In this document: piece after piece, positions 1-5,657 of the stretch | Position numbering within the stretch: the stretch's first letter is position 1 | How the letters are laid out: every line of letters begins with the position of its first letter | Notes under the pieces: model-generated | Database searches by the model: none | Seen by the model: the letters and a program-made list of their open reading frames with translations, nothing else | What the model was told of the DNA's origin: nothing | Program-made: the position numbers and the translations under genes | Assembly (NCBI GenBank): GCA_030152125.1 | Contig: JASLIR010000201.1 | Location: 1 to 6,981, forward strand | Source of the DNA: Alkanindiges sp. | Lineage (GTDB): Bacteria > Pseudomonadota > Gammaproteobacteria > Pseudomonadales > Moraxellaceae | Direction: 5' to 3' | DNA length: 6,981 nt

Positions 1-174
1 CCTGGGGTGTATTCTTCCGGCACCGGTATTACTGAAAATGGACAATGGAAAAGAATGATTGTGGGCTTGCGCCAATTAGCAGAAACACCGGTAAGTAAAA
101 TTACAAAGCGAATTGAGGATTTGCAAGCGCGCGTTGAACAGGTAGAATCTACCCTATTGCCAAAGGTAGATTAA
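1..174 (+). CDS. lpxD: UDP-3-O-(3-hydroxyacyl)glucosamine N-acyltransferase LpxD, C-terminal end (partial)
   Basis: The window opens inside a frame that runs for 57 codons to a TAA at 172-174. The visible peptide starts PGVYSSGTGI, continues through NGQWKRMIVGLRQLAETP, and ends in a charged helix (KITKRIEDLQARVEQVE). A W-K/R-x(3)-GLRQL segment leading into a C-terminal helix fits the end of LpxD, whose helices extend from the left-handed beta-helix trimer and help bind acyl carrier protein. LpxD adds the second 3-hydroxyacyl chain, N-linked, to UDP-3-O-acylglucosamine in lipid A synthesis in the cytoplasm. The catalytic histidine and the hexapeptide repeats lie outside the window. The assignment rests on this tail plus the position just before fabZ and lpxA, the usual order in Proteobacteria. 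The stop is 9 nt before the fabZ start, so co-transcription is likely. Confidence 0.88.
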   Translation, partial: PGVYSSGTGITENGQWKRMIVGLRQLAETPVSKITKRIEDLQARVEQVESTLLPKVD

Positions 175-183
175 TTCCGAAAC

Positions 184-675
184 ATGAATGAAAGTGTAGA
201 CAGTTTGGCGCCCTTAGAGTTCCAGCTTCCCATGCAGGCAGATAGCATCCGTGACTATTTGCCACAGCGGTATCCTTTTTTGCTGGTTGACCGGGTGACT
301 GCGGTAGAGCCGCATCAGCACATCGTCGGTTTAAAGAATGTTTCGATTAACGAAGAGTTCTTTCAGGGGCATTTCCCTGGCTTACCAGTGATGCCGGGTG
401 TTTTGATTGTTGAAGCAATGGCACAAATTGCTGGCGTGCTCGGTTTTATTAGTGTTGGCAAGCGCCCGCGTGATGGTTATATGTTCCTGTTTGCCGGGGC
501 CGATAAGGTTCGCTTTAAACGGCAAGTCATTCCTGGTGATACATTAATCTTGCGTGCAGAGCTGGTGATGCAGCGTAGTGGTATCTTCAAGTTTGCCTGT
601 CAGGCACATGTTGAAGGCAAATTGGCCGCTAGCGCGGAAATTTTAGTCTCAGAACAACAGATTACACTTATATGA
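184..675 (+). CDS. fabZ: 3-hydroxyacyl-[acyl-carrier-protein] dehydratase FabZ
   Basis: FabZ removes water from (3R)-hydroxyacyl-ACP to give trans-2-enoyl-ACP in type II fatty acid synthesis in the cytoplasm. The 163-residue product has the single hot-dog fold of the family. The [13 protein letters not shown] segment is at residues 26-38. The catalytic motif FFQGHFPG is near 59-66, with His63, and the [10 protein letters not shown] helix carries Glu77; these match the family's catalytic His/Glu pair. The [10 protein letters not shown] segment is also typical. The ATG at 184 lies 9 nt after lpxD and has no good ribosome binding site; an AAGG sits about 17 nt upstream. An in-frame ATG at 232 would give 147 residues, close to the roughly 150 of E. 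coli FabZ, so the start is not settled. The stop TGA overlaps the lpxA ATG. FabZ competes with LpxA and LpxD for 3-hydroxyacyl-ACP, which explains the clustering. Confidence 0.95.
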   Translation: MNESVDSLAPLEFQLPMQADSIRDYLPQRYPFLLVDRVTAVEPHQHIVGLKNVSINEEFFQGHFPGLPVMPGVLIVEAMAQIAGVLGFISVGKRPRDGYMFLFAGADKVRFKRQVIPGDTLILRAELVMQRSGIFKFACQAHVEGKLAASAEILVSEQQITLI

Positions 676-1460
676 GCAATAATACGAACATTCACCCCAC
701 CGCCATTATTGATCCGACTGCGCAGCTTGCGGATTCTGTTAAGGTTGGTGCTTATACGGTCATTGGTCCACGGGTAACAATTGACGAAGGATGTGAAATC
801 GCTTCGCACGTGGTCATTGCCGGGCTTACCCGTATCGGCAAGCGCAATAAAATCTTCCAGTTTGCCAGTGTCGGTGAAATTTGTCAGGATTTAAAGTTCA
901 ACGGTGAAGAAACCTGGCTGGAAATTGGCGATGACAATATTATCCGTGAATCCTGTACCTTGCATCGTGGTACGGTGCAGGATAACAGCCTGACCAAAAT
1001 TGGTAGCCGTAACCTATTGATGGTAAATACCCATATTGCGCACGATTGTGTGGTGGGAAGTGACAATATTTTTGCCAATAACGTGGGTGTTGCAGGCCAT
1101 GTGCATATTGGCGATACCATCATCATTGGCGGTAACTCTGGCGTGCACCAGTTTTGCCGTATAGACTCTTTTAGCATGGTGGGTGGGGGGAGTACCATTT
1201 TAAAGGATGTAACCGCCTTTACCATGGTTTCCGGTAACCCTGCCCATGCGCATGGCATGAACTACGAAGGTATGCGCCGCCGTGGCTGGACTGCTGAAAA
1301 AATTAGTGCGCTCAGACAGGCCTTTAAGATTGTGTATAAGGAAGGTTTAACCGTAGCGCAGGCAGTGGAAACGCTAACACGGGATATTTTGCCTGGTACG
1401 CCGGAAGTACAGTTGCTGATTGATTCCCTGTTGCTGTCCAAGCGTGGTATTACCCGCTAG
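672..1460 (+). CDS. lpxA: Acyl-ACP--UDP-N-acetylglucosamine O-acyltransferase LpxA
   Basis: LpxA transfers a 3-hydroxyacyl chain from ACP to the 3-OH of UDP-GlcNAc, the first step of lipid A synthesis, and acts as a cytoplasmic trimer. The 262-residue length equals that of E. coli LpxA. Residues 1 to about 190 form a hexapeptide-repeat left-handed beta-helix ([19 protein letters not shown] onward). His124 in [11 protein letters not shown] matches the catalytic His125 of E. coli, with His121 matching His122. VHQFC at 158-162 carries the His160 equivalent. A helical C-terminal part follows ([10 protein letters not shown] onward). Gly172 aligns with E. coli Gly173, the 'hydrocarbon ruler' position, which suggests use of long (C14-like) hydroxyacyl chains. 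The ATG overlaps the fabZ stop by 4 nt (ATGA), so translation is probably coupled. A strong terminator starts 24 nt after the stop, and lpxB does not follow. Confidence 0.97.
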   Translation: MSNNTNIHPTAIIDPTAQLADSVKVGAYTVIGPRVTIDEGCEIASHVVIAGLTRIGKRNKIFQFASVGEICQDLKFNGEETWLEIGDDNIIRESCTLHRGTVQDNSLTKIGSRNLLMVNTHIAHDCVVGSDNIFANNVGVAGHVHIGDTIIIGGNSGVHQFCRIDSFSMVGGGSTILKDVTAFTMVSGNPAHAHGMNYEGMRRRGWTAEKISALRQAFKIVYKEGLTVAQAVETLTRDILPGTPEVQLLIDSLLLSKRGITR

Positions 1461-1484
1461 TGTGATTGTTGAGAGCTGATTGCT

Positions 1485-1520
1485 GCATAAAAAAACCACC
1501 ATAAGGTGGTTTTTTTATGC
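1485..1520. terminator. Bidirectional intrinsic terminator between lpxA and the SIMPL-domain gene
   Basis: A perfect 16-bp inverted repeat, GCATAAAAAAACCACC at 1485-1500 and its complement at 1505-1520, surrounds an ATAA loop. The core is the CCACC/GGTGG stem, flanked by seven A's on one side and seven T's on the other, so the element reads as stem plus U-tract on both strands. It lies 24 nt after the lpxA stop and 15 nt after the convergent SIMPL gene's stop, and would end both transcripts. Confidence 0.93.
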
Positions 1521-1535
1521 TCAGTTGCCTGATAT

Positions 1536-2258
1536 TTAGCGTAGCTGAATGCTACCATTGGCATTGACACGAATTTCAGTGTTACCAGCTTCCGTAGTCT
1601 GGCTTTCCACCGCTGCGCCGGCATCCATGGCTTTCATGGCACGTGCATACATAATCGGTGGCTGTACATTGCTACCTGCGCTTAAATCCAGGTTAACCAG
1701 CTCGTAACCGGTAGACTGCCAGGATTGCTGCAATAGTTTGGCGCGATCCTGAAACGCCTTGGAGGCTTCAATCAGCAGTTCGTTTTCCACTTTTTTACGT
1801 TGGGCATTGGAAATACTGAAATTAATGGATTGCACCTGCATGTTGCTTTGCAAGGCGGCAATTAAATCACTGGTAGCTTTAAAGTCGGTACTTTTCAGGT
1901 CAACCTGCGCACGGGCACGCCAGCCTTTTAACTTGTTTTTATCATCATAAATGGGGTAGGTGTTTTGTGCACCGGTAGAAATTTGCACCTGCGGGTACTT
2001 GGCCGCCTGACGCATGGCTTCATTGATAACCTTATTGATATCCTGTGCCAGGCTGGTAGGGTTACTGTTGTTCAGCTCGGTATACAGGGTTGCCTGCATC
2101 TGGTCGTTGGCAACTTCCCGCGATGCCTCAGCTTGCAGGTTGATAATGCGTTGTTGGTTCACGCTAGGCTCCGCAGCAAGGCTGGGTTGAATACTCATAC
2201 CAAGTAAAGAGGTGAAGGCCGCACCACAGATGAGGGTTCTTGCGACAAACTGTTTCAT
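1536..2258 (-). CDS. Periplasmic SIMPL-domain (DUF541) protein
   Basis: This 240-residue protein has an export signal: MKQFVARTLI, then a hydrophobic stretch, with likely cleavage after Ala28 or Ala29 (SLAA-EPS). Residues of about 36-235 look like a single SIMPL/DUF541 domain. Early on comes a strand plus E-A-S-R-E-V-A-N-D-Q-M (about 43-53). A long helix follows (SLAQDINKVINEAMRQA), then a Y-P-I-Y-D-D segment ending in GWRARAQVDLKSTDF, and later the AFQDRAKLLQQSW helix and an IMYARAMKAM segment. The family is periplasmic or envelope-associated; its molecular role is not well defined, so I assign none. The ATG at 2258 is preceded by GGAA about 9 nt upstream. It lies downstream of cpoB on the same strand, but a 182-bp gap with a hairpin separates them, so an own promoter is likely. 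Domain assignment is by pattern only. Confidence 0.82.
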   Translation of the reverse strand: MKQFVARTLICGAAFTSLLGMSIQPSLAAEPSVNQQRIINLQAEASREVANDQMQATLYTELNNSNPTSLAQDINKVINEAMRQAAKYPQVQISTGAQNTYPIYDDKNKLKGWRARAQVDLKSTDFKATSDLIAALQSNMQVQSINFSISNAQRKKVENELLIEASKAFQDRAKLLQQSWQSTGYELVNLDLSAGSNVQPPIMYARAMKAMDAGAAVESQTTEAGNTEIRVNANGSIQLR

Positions 2259-2292
2259 TCAGCTTATTTCCAGTCAGGATAAATAATAAAAA

Positions 2293-2313
2293 ATGCAGTA
2301 CTTTGGGCTGCAT
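2293..2313 (-). terminator. Possible intrinsic terminator or leader attenuator between cpoB and the SIMPL gene
   Basis: On the minus strand ATGCAG and CTGCAT form a 6-bp stem around a 9-nt loop, followed directly by TTTTTATTATTT. This looks like a modest terminator for the cpoB transcript. It is only about 35 nt before the SIMPL start codon, which leaves little room for a promoter after it, so it could instead lie in the SIMPL leader. The stem is short, hence the low confidence. Confidence 0.4.
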
Positions 2314-2355
2314 AAAGATCAGCGTTTAATATGTAATAATTTCACAATCAGCTCA

Positions 2356-2372
2356 GTTCACTTCCTGTGAAC
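2356..2372. repeat. Inverted repeat GTTCAC-N5-GTGAAC upstream of the SIMPL gene
   Basis: Perfect 6-bp arms (2356-2361 and 2367-2372) flank TTCCT. A further TTCAC half site lies at 2341-2345, 16 bp from the matching half site at 2357. No T-run follows on either strand, so it is not a terminator. In the 182-bp gap upstream of the SIMPL gene it has the look of a regulator-binding site, but no regulator can be named. Confidence 0.4.
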
Positions 2373-2440
2373 CGGATAGCAATTTTGTTAATTTTTATAA
2401 AGATAGATAACAGTAAGTAAGGGAACTATGCTTCACCAGC

Positions 2441-3391
2441 CTAATTGGAGTTAATGAAGGATTTGGCAAAGCTGGCTTCCTGCGAACCCGGGTAGTCCTG
2501 AATAACCTTGCGCATCAGGGTCATTGCTTCCTGCGGACGATGGTCGATTTCCTTGCTGATGGTGGCTAAACGATACAGTGAGGTGGATGCCTTGGCACTT
2601 TTAGGATATTTGCTGACAACCAGTAAAAAGCTTTGCTTGGCTTTTACAAAGTCCACCGGGTCACTGGCCAGGTAAAACTCCCCTAACCAGTAGTGGGCAT
2701 TGGGCACGTATACGCTGTTGGGGTAGTTGGTGATAAATGCCTGCATAGGGCGAATCGCTTTGACCGCACCACCGGTTTTATAGGCATCATAAGCACCTAC
2801 ATAGGCATCCTTTTCCGCACTAGCAAGTGGTGCGGGGGCAGTAGCTGGGGTGGAGGCAGCAGGTGCCTTAGCCACAGGCTGGCTATTTACTGCTGTACTG
2901 CTGCTTTTTGCCGGTGCCGGGCTGCCATTTTCCGGTACCCGAACTGGCGTTAAGGTTTTTTCAGGTGCACTGGTTCCCGGACCGGGTTCATTTGCCGGTG
3001 TGTCGGTATTTTCTGTTCCTTCAGGCGTTTCTGTGCTGGCATCCTGATTTTGCGCCTGATTCAGCAATTCAACACGCTGGTCCAGATCAGCATAGCGGTT
3101 TTTTAGTTCTTTCTGGGTACGACCAAGGCCGTCCTGCTGGTCTTCCAGCTGGCCACGTAATTCACGTACTTCCTGCTGCAATTGCTGTACCTGCTGGTAT
3201 AGTTGCCACAGGGTAGAGCCCTGTGAATTTTCCAGCGGGTTAGCACCTGCAACTGCAGTGCTGCCGGTATTACTCAGGCTGCGTTGCTCAATAGGCACAT
3301 TGGCAGCATAGGCAGGGGCTGTAAGTAAGGCGCCCAGCAAGGTGCTCAGTACCAGGTTCTTATTCACATTCTTTTGAAAAACAGTAAACAT
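2441..3391 (-). CDS. cpoB: Tol-Pal accessory protein CpoB (YbgF family)
   Basis: CpoB is a periplasmic protein that binds TolA and, in E. coli, links outer-membrane constriction with peptidoglycan synthesis at division. From the ATG at 3391 the product has 316 residues. The signal peptide is 1-29 (basic NVNKN, hydrophobic LVLSTLLGALL, cleavage AYA-A). A coiled coil with LWQLYQQVQQLQQEVREL spans about 60-112, the trimerisation region. A Pro/Ala/Ser/Thr-rich linker covers about 113-193. C-terminal TPR units run from 194 to 316, with YPNSVYVPNAHYWLGEFYL as the family hallmark. The frame stays open to 3484, but that start would be TTG inside a probable promoter and would spoil the signal peptide. 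An ATG at 3412 is also possible; neither ATG has a strong ribosome binding site. The long linker makes it larger than the 263-residue E. coli protein. No tol or pal gene is adjacent, unlike the usual location. Confidence 0.9.
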   Translation of the reverse strand: MFTVFQKNVNKNLVLSTLLGALLTAPAYAANVPIEQRSLSNTGSTAVAGANPLENSQGSTLWQLYQQVQQLQQEVRELRGQLEDQQDGLGRTQKELKNRYADLDQRVELLNQAQNQDASTETPEGTENTDTPANEPGPGTSAPEKTLTPVRVPENGSPAPAKSSSTAVNSQPVAKAPAASTPATAPAPLASAEKDAYVGAYDAYKTGGAVKAIRPMQAFITNYPNSVYVPNAHYWLGEFYLASDPVDFVKAKQSFLLVVSKYPKSAKASTSLYRLATISKEIDHRPQEAMTLMRKVIQDYPGSQEASFAKSFINSN

Positions 3392-3433
3392 CACGGTTAT
3401 TAGCCTCAGCATAAAATCAGTGCCAGCAAAAGG

Positions 3434-3451
3434 GCAACTACATGTGGTTGC
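3434..3451. promoter_or_regulatory. 18-bp near-perfect palindrome in the cpoB upstream region
   Basis: GCAACTACATGTGGTTGC is self-complementary except for one base pair. It lies 43-60 bp before the chosen cpoB ATG, just past a possible promoter (minus strand TTGTGG at 3484-3479, 16-nt spacer, TAATTT at 3462-3457), so it would cover the first transcribed bases. It could be an operator, or a 5' UTR hairpin with a CATG loop. The promoter match is weak (three of six bases in each box). Confidence 0.4.
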
Positions 3452-3543
3452 ACCCGAAATTAGCAAGCAATAAGACTGCCACAAAAAAGGATATTGAGCA
3501 GTAGCTTACTACACGTTTTTTGTTGTTTGATGTTTTTTTACTG

Positions 3544-3571
3544 AAAAAAGGACTATCTAGGTAGATAGTCC
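3544..3571 (-). terminator. Intrinsic terminator overlapping the end of the metallo-hydrolase gene
   Basis: On the minus strand GGACTATCT, loop ACCT and AGATAGTCC form a perfect 9-bp stem (3571-3550), followed at once by TTTTTT (3549-3544). The 5' arm and loop include the last codons (Gly-Leu-Ser-Thr), and the TAG stop at 3559-3557 lies partly in the loop and partly in the 3' arm. It should end the ogt/hydrolase transcript before cpoB. Confidence 0.88.
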
Positions 3572-4693
3572 ATTGCCTTCCAGCAAGCTAAAGAAGCTGT
3601 CATCAAAGATGTTTGCTTTGGTGAGTGCTTCGGCCAGATCCAGTAATGGCTGGTTAATGGCCTCATCCGTTAACTGGAAAGTACGGTGATGAATTGCCAG
3701 CGATTTTTTGGCATGTAAATCAATGTGTGCCTGCACAGCATCAGCCGGATTCATATGCATTTCGCGCATGATGTGGCGCGGCTCATAAGCACCAATCGGT
3801 AACAGGGCAAGGCGTGGCGCACCCAGACGCTCAAAAATCTGGCTGAAATGCGGTGAGTACCCGGTATCACCGGCAAAGAAACAGTGGTCATTGTTATCCG
3901 TAATGATAGACAGGCCACCCCACAGTGATTTATCACGGTCTTTTAAACCACGCCCGGAAAAGTGCTGGGCAGGGGTAAATACGATCTTGATGCGGTCATC
4001 CGGTAAAAAGCGGCTTTCCTGCCACCAGTCCAGTTCAATCACATTCATATAGTCTGGTAAATACTGGGCATTAACCAGTCCGGCATAAATGGGCATACGG
4101 TCACGCTGGTATAGCCATTTCAGGCTGGCCAGGTCCAGGTGATCATAATGATTATGACTGAGCAATATGGCATCAATGGTGGGCAGATCGGTTAATGCTA
4201 CACCGGCAGCACGCACACGCTTGGGGCCAAAATAAGGCGTAGGGCTGACATGGTCGGCCCATACCGGGTCGGTCAGGAAGTTATAAGGGCCAATTTGAAT
4301 CAGAACAGTGGCATGACCAACAAACCATACTTTCCAGTCATCCAGCGGGGCATCCGGGCGGGCAACCGGCTTATCCAGCACATTGCTGTGCTGCTCTTCC
4401 CAGTTTGGCCATTTGGCCGGTTTGCGGGTAAGCAGCCAGTCAAACAGGTCAAAGTTGTAATGGTGGGTATGACCGTTTTCTTTATTTTTGATGTTATGAA
4501 AACCATGGTCACTGGTATGTTCACCCAACGGATATGCATAGCTGGGCTTAAAGGCCGCATGATGCAGGCTTAGTTCTGTGGTCAGGCGATAAAGCGGCTT
4601 GCTGACAGGCGGCACAGTTTTTAATTCAGGCGATTTGGCAACGGGCGCTTGATCTTGAAAGGGTGCTTGATTTTGAGTAGTCACGAACGTCAT
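3557..4693 (-). CDS. Metallo-beta-lactamase-fold hydrolase, NAPE-PLD-like
   Basis: This 378-residue protein belongs to the metallo-beta-lactamase superfamily, in the branch containing mammalian N-acyl-phosphatidylethanolamine phospholipase D and bacterial UlaG/RomA-like proteins. Metal-site residues are all present. SHNHYDHLD gives His180, His182, Asp184 and His185; FTPAQH gives His244; FAGDTGY gives Asp276; SLAIHHRTF gives His335. Their spacing follows human NAPE-PLD (185, 187, 189, 190, 253, 284, 343) closely. WFVGHATVLIQI (123-134), FLTDPVWADHVSPT and PIGAYEPR are further shared segments. The substrate in bacteria is not known; a phospholipid-type phosphodiester is a guess from the family. 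Residues 1 to about 115 have no signal peptide, so it is probably cytoplasmic or peripheral. GGAG sits 6 nt before the ATG at 4693. ogt lies 39 nt upstream on the same strand, so a shared transcript is possible. Confidence 0.9.
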   Translation of the reverse strand: MTFVTTQNQAPFQDQAPVAKSPELKTVPPVSKPLYRLTTELSLHHAAFKPSYAYPLGEHTSDHGFHNIKNKENGHTHHYNFDLFDWLLTRKPAKWPNWEEQHSNVLDKPVARPDAPLDDWKVWFVGHATVLIQIGPYNFLTDPVWADHVSPTPYFGPKRVRAAGVALTDLPTIDAILLSHNHYDHLDLASLKWLYQRDRMPIYAGLVNAQYLPDYMNVIELDWWQESRFLPDDRIKIVFTPAQHFSGRGLKDRDKSLWGGLSIITDNNDHCFFAGDTGYSPHFSQIFERLGAPRLALLPIGAYEPRHIMREMHMNPADAVQAHIDLHAKKSLAIHHRTFQLTDEAINQPLLDLAEALTKANIFDDSFFSLLEGNGLST

Positions 4694-4717
4694 TCATCAC
4701 TCCAACTTGTTTCTAAA

Positions 4718-4729
4718 AGTATGCATACT
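4718..4729. repeat. Perfect 12-bp palindrome between ogt and the metallo-hydrolase gene
   Basis: AGTATGCATACT is fully self-complementary and lies 3 bp after the ogt stop, in the 39-nt gap. Outer TAAA (4714-4717) and TTTA (4732-4735) extend the symmetry with a 2-nt offset. On the minus strand the right arm runs into TTTTAG, so it may be a weak terminator, an RNA processing structure or an operator. Confidence 0.4.
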
Positions 4730-4732
4730 GCT

Positions 4733-5365
4733 TTAAAATACATCAGTATCTGTTTTGTGTTTAGCCACCGGAATCACTGCGCCTTCGTGCCATAGCAAAA
4801 ATTGCTTGCGGCCACTGCCAGACAGCATATCCCCCTCGTAGCCTCCCAGGGCACCCGATTGCTGGATAATGCGGTGACAGGGCAGCACGATGACTATCGG
4901 GTTGCGTTTAAGCGCCTGTCCCACAGCACGCACTGCATTTGGCCGTTTAATCCGGTTGGCCAGCTCGGTATAACTCCAGGTTTGTCCAGCCTTGATTTTA
5001 CGCAATGCCAGCCATACCTGTTGCTGAAATTCTGTGCCCTGATCCAGCCGTACCGGCAAATGATTCAGTGCTTCAAAATCCCCACAAAAATAGCTATTTA
5101 AATCATGCAGCCAGCGTTGTGGCAAGCTGCTGAAAGCCAGTGAATTTTCCTGTGTGTTACTCAGGTTTAGATATTTAATGTGCTGAATGCTACGGCCATT
5201 ATGCTGAATCAGTAAAGAACCCAAAGGGGAGGCATAAATACTTTGTTTAACCACTTTATTTTTTGTTATTTTAGCTGATGACTGTATATGTGGTTTATGC
5301 GGTTGATTTTTTACCTGTTGATTGGATTCATCGCTCATGCAGGTACTGCCATAGTTCATACACAT
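4733..5365 (-). CDS. ogt: Methylated-DNA--[protein]-cysteine S-methyltransferase (Ogt/MGMT type)
   Basis: This suicide repair protein moves the alkyl group from O6-alkylguanine in DNA onto its own cysteine. Numbered from the ATG at 5365 (210 residues), the acceptor is Cys163 in VLPCHRII, with His164 and Glu194 (LWHEG) completing the relay. SYTELA (131-136) and RAVGQALKRNP (146-156) form the DNA-binding helix-turn-helix part; Tyr132, Arg146 and Asn155 match human Tyr114, Arg128 and Asn137. An N-terminal domain begins near IYASPLGSLL (43-52). Ahead of it lie about 40 polar, basic residues not seen in E. coli Ogt, so an internal start is plausible: the ATG at 5338 would remove nine residues. No start has a clear ribosome binding site. 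The loop between Tyr176 and Glu194 is four residues longer than in the human enzyme. There is no Ada-type N-terminal domain. Confidence 0.93.
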   Translation of the reverse strand: MCMNYGSTCMSDESNQQVKNQPHKPHIQSSAKITKNKVVKQSIYASPLGSLLIQHNGRSIQHIKYLNLSNTQENSLAFSSLPQRWLHDLNSYFCGDFEALNHLPVRLDQGTEFQQQVWLALRKIKAGQTWSYTELANRIKRPNAVRAVGQALKRNPIVIVLPCHRIIQQSGALGGYEGDMLSGSGRKQFLLWHEGAVIPVAKHKTDTDVF

Positions 5366-5476
5366 AAATTATCTAAATCTAGAATAAGCTTAACATTTGC
5401 TATGTGACATTTTTGTGAAAAAGTGCAGCAGGCAATCATTTTTCATCGTTTGCTCAGTAAAAAAGCAGTTGCCATC

Positions 5477-5504
5477 TTGCATTCAGCCCGGGAATCACTA
5501 TACT
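5477..5504 (+). promoter_or_regulatory. Likely sigma-70 promoter of the SRP RNA gene
   Basis: TTGCAT (5477-5482) and TATACT (5499-5504) are 16 bp apart and place the start about 7-12 nt later, near the folded 5' end of the RNA at 5516. The stretch after the -10 box (TGCCCGTGC) is GC-rich, like the discriminator of promoters for stable RNAs under stringent control. Confidence 0.6.
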
Positions 5505-5515
5505 TGCCCGTGCAA

Positions 5516-5627
<112 letters not shown>

Positions 5628-5657
5628 CCAGAATTCCAGCCAATAATTATAATTTCC

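Noticed and set aside
884..1258. A 124-codon open frame on the minus strand
   Set aside because: It lies entirely within lpxA on the opposite strand; lpxA has a full set of conserved residues, so this is a shadow.
2367..2384. Resemblance to the lac operator (GTGAACCGGATAGCAATT)
   Set aside because: The match to GTGAGCGGATAACAATT needs an inserted base and a substitution, and no lac-type gene or LacI-family regulator is nearby. Half of it belongs to the separate GTTCAC dyad. Likely chance.
2428..2454. An 8-codon + strand mini-frame with a good AAGGG ribosome binding site
   Set aside because: It overlaps the 3' end of cpoB on the other strand, has no promoter or following gene on that strand, and is too short to support.
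2693..3216. Three overlapping + strand open frames opposite cpoB
   Set aside because: They arise from the low-complexity Pro/Ala linker and coiled coil of cpoB; their translations are Gly/Cys/Ala-rich without family features.
3409..3425. A sigma-54-like TGGCAC element on the minus strand before cpoB
   Set aside because: The GG and GC pairs are 12 bases apart instead of 10, so the site would not be functional.
3392..3484. Upstream extension of cpoB to a TTG start at 3484
   Set aside because: The extra residues are Cys/Thr-rich and break the signal peptide, the start is TTG, and the region holds a palindrome and a possible promoter.
4250..4573. Open frames on both strands inside the metallo-hydrolase gene (107 codons +, 86 codons -)
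   Set aside because: Both overlap a well-conserved coding frame and show no motif or ribosome binding site.
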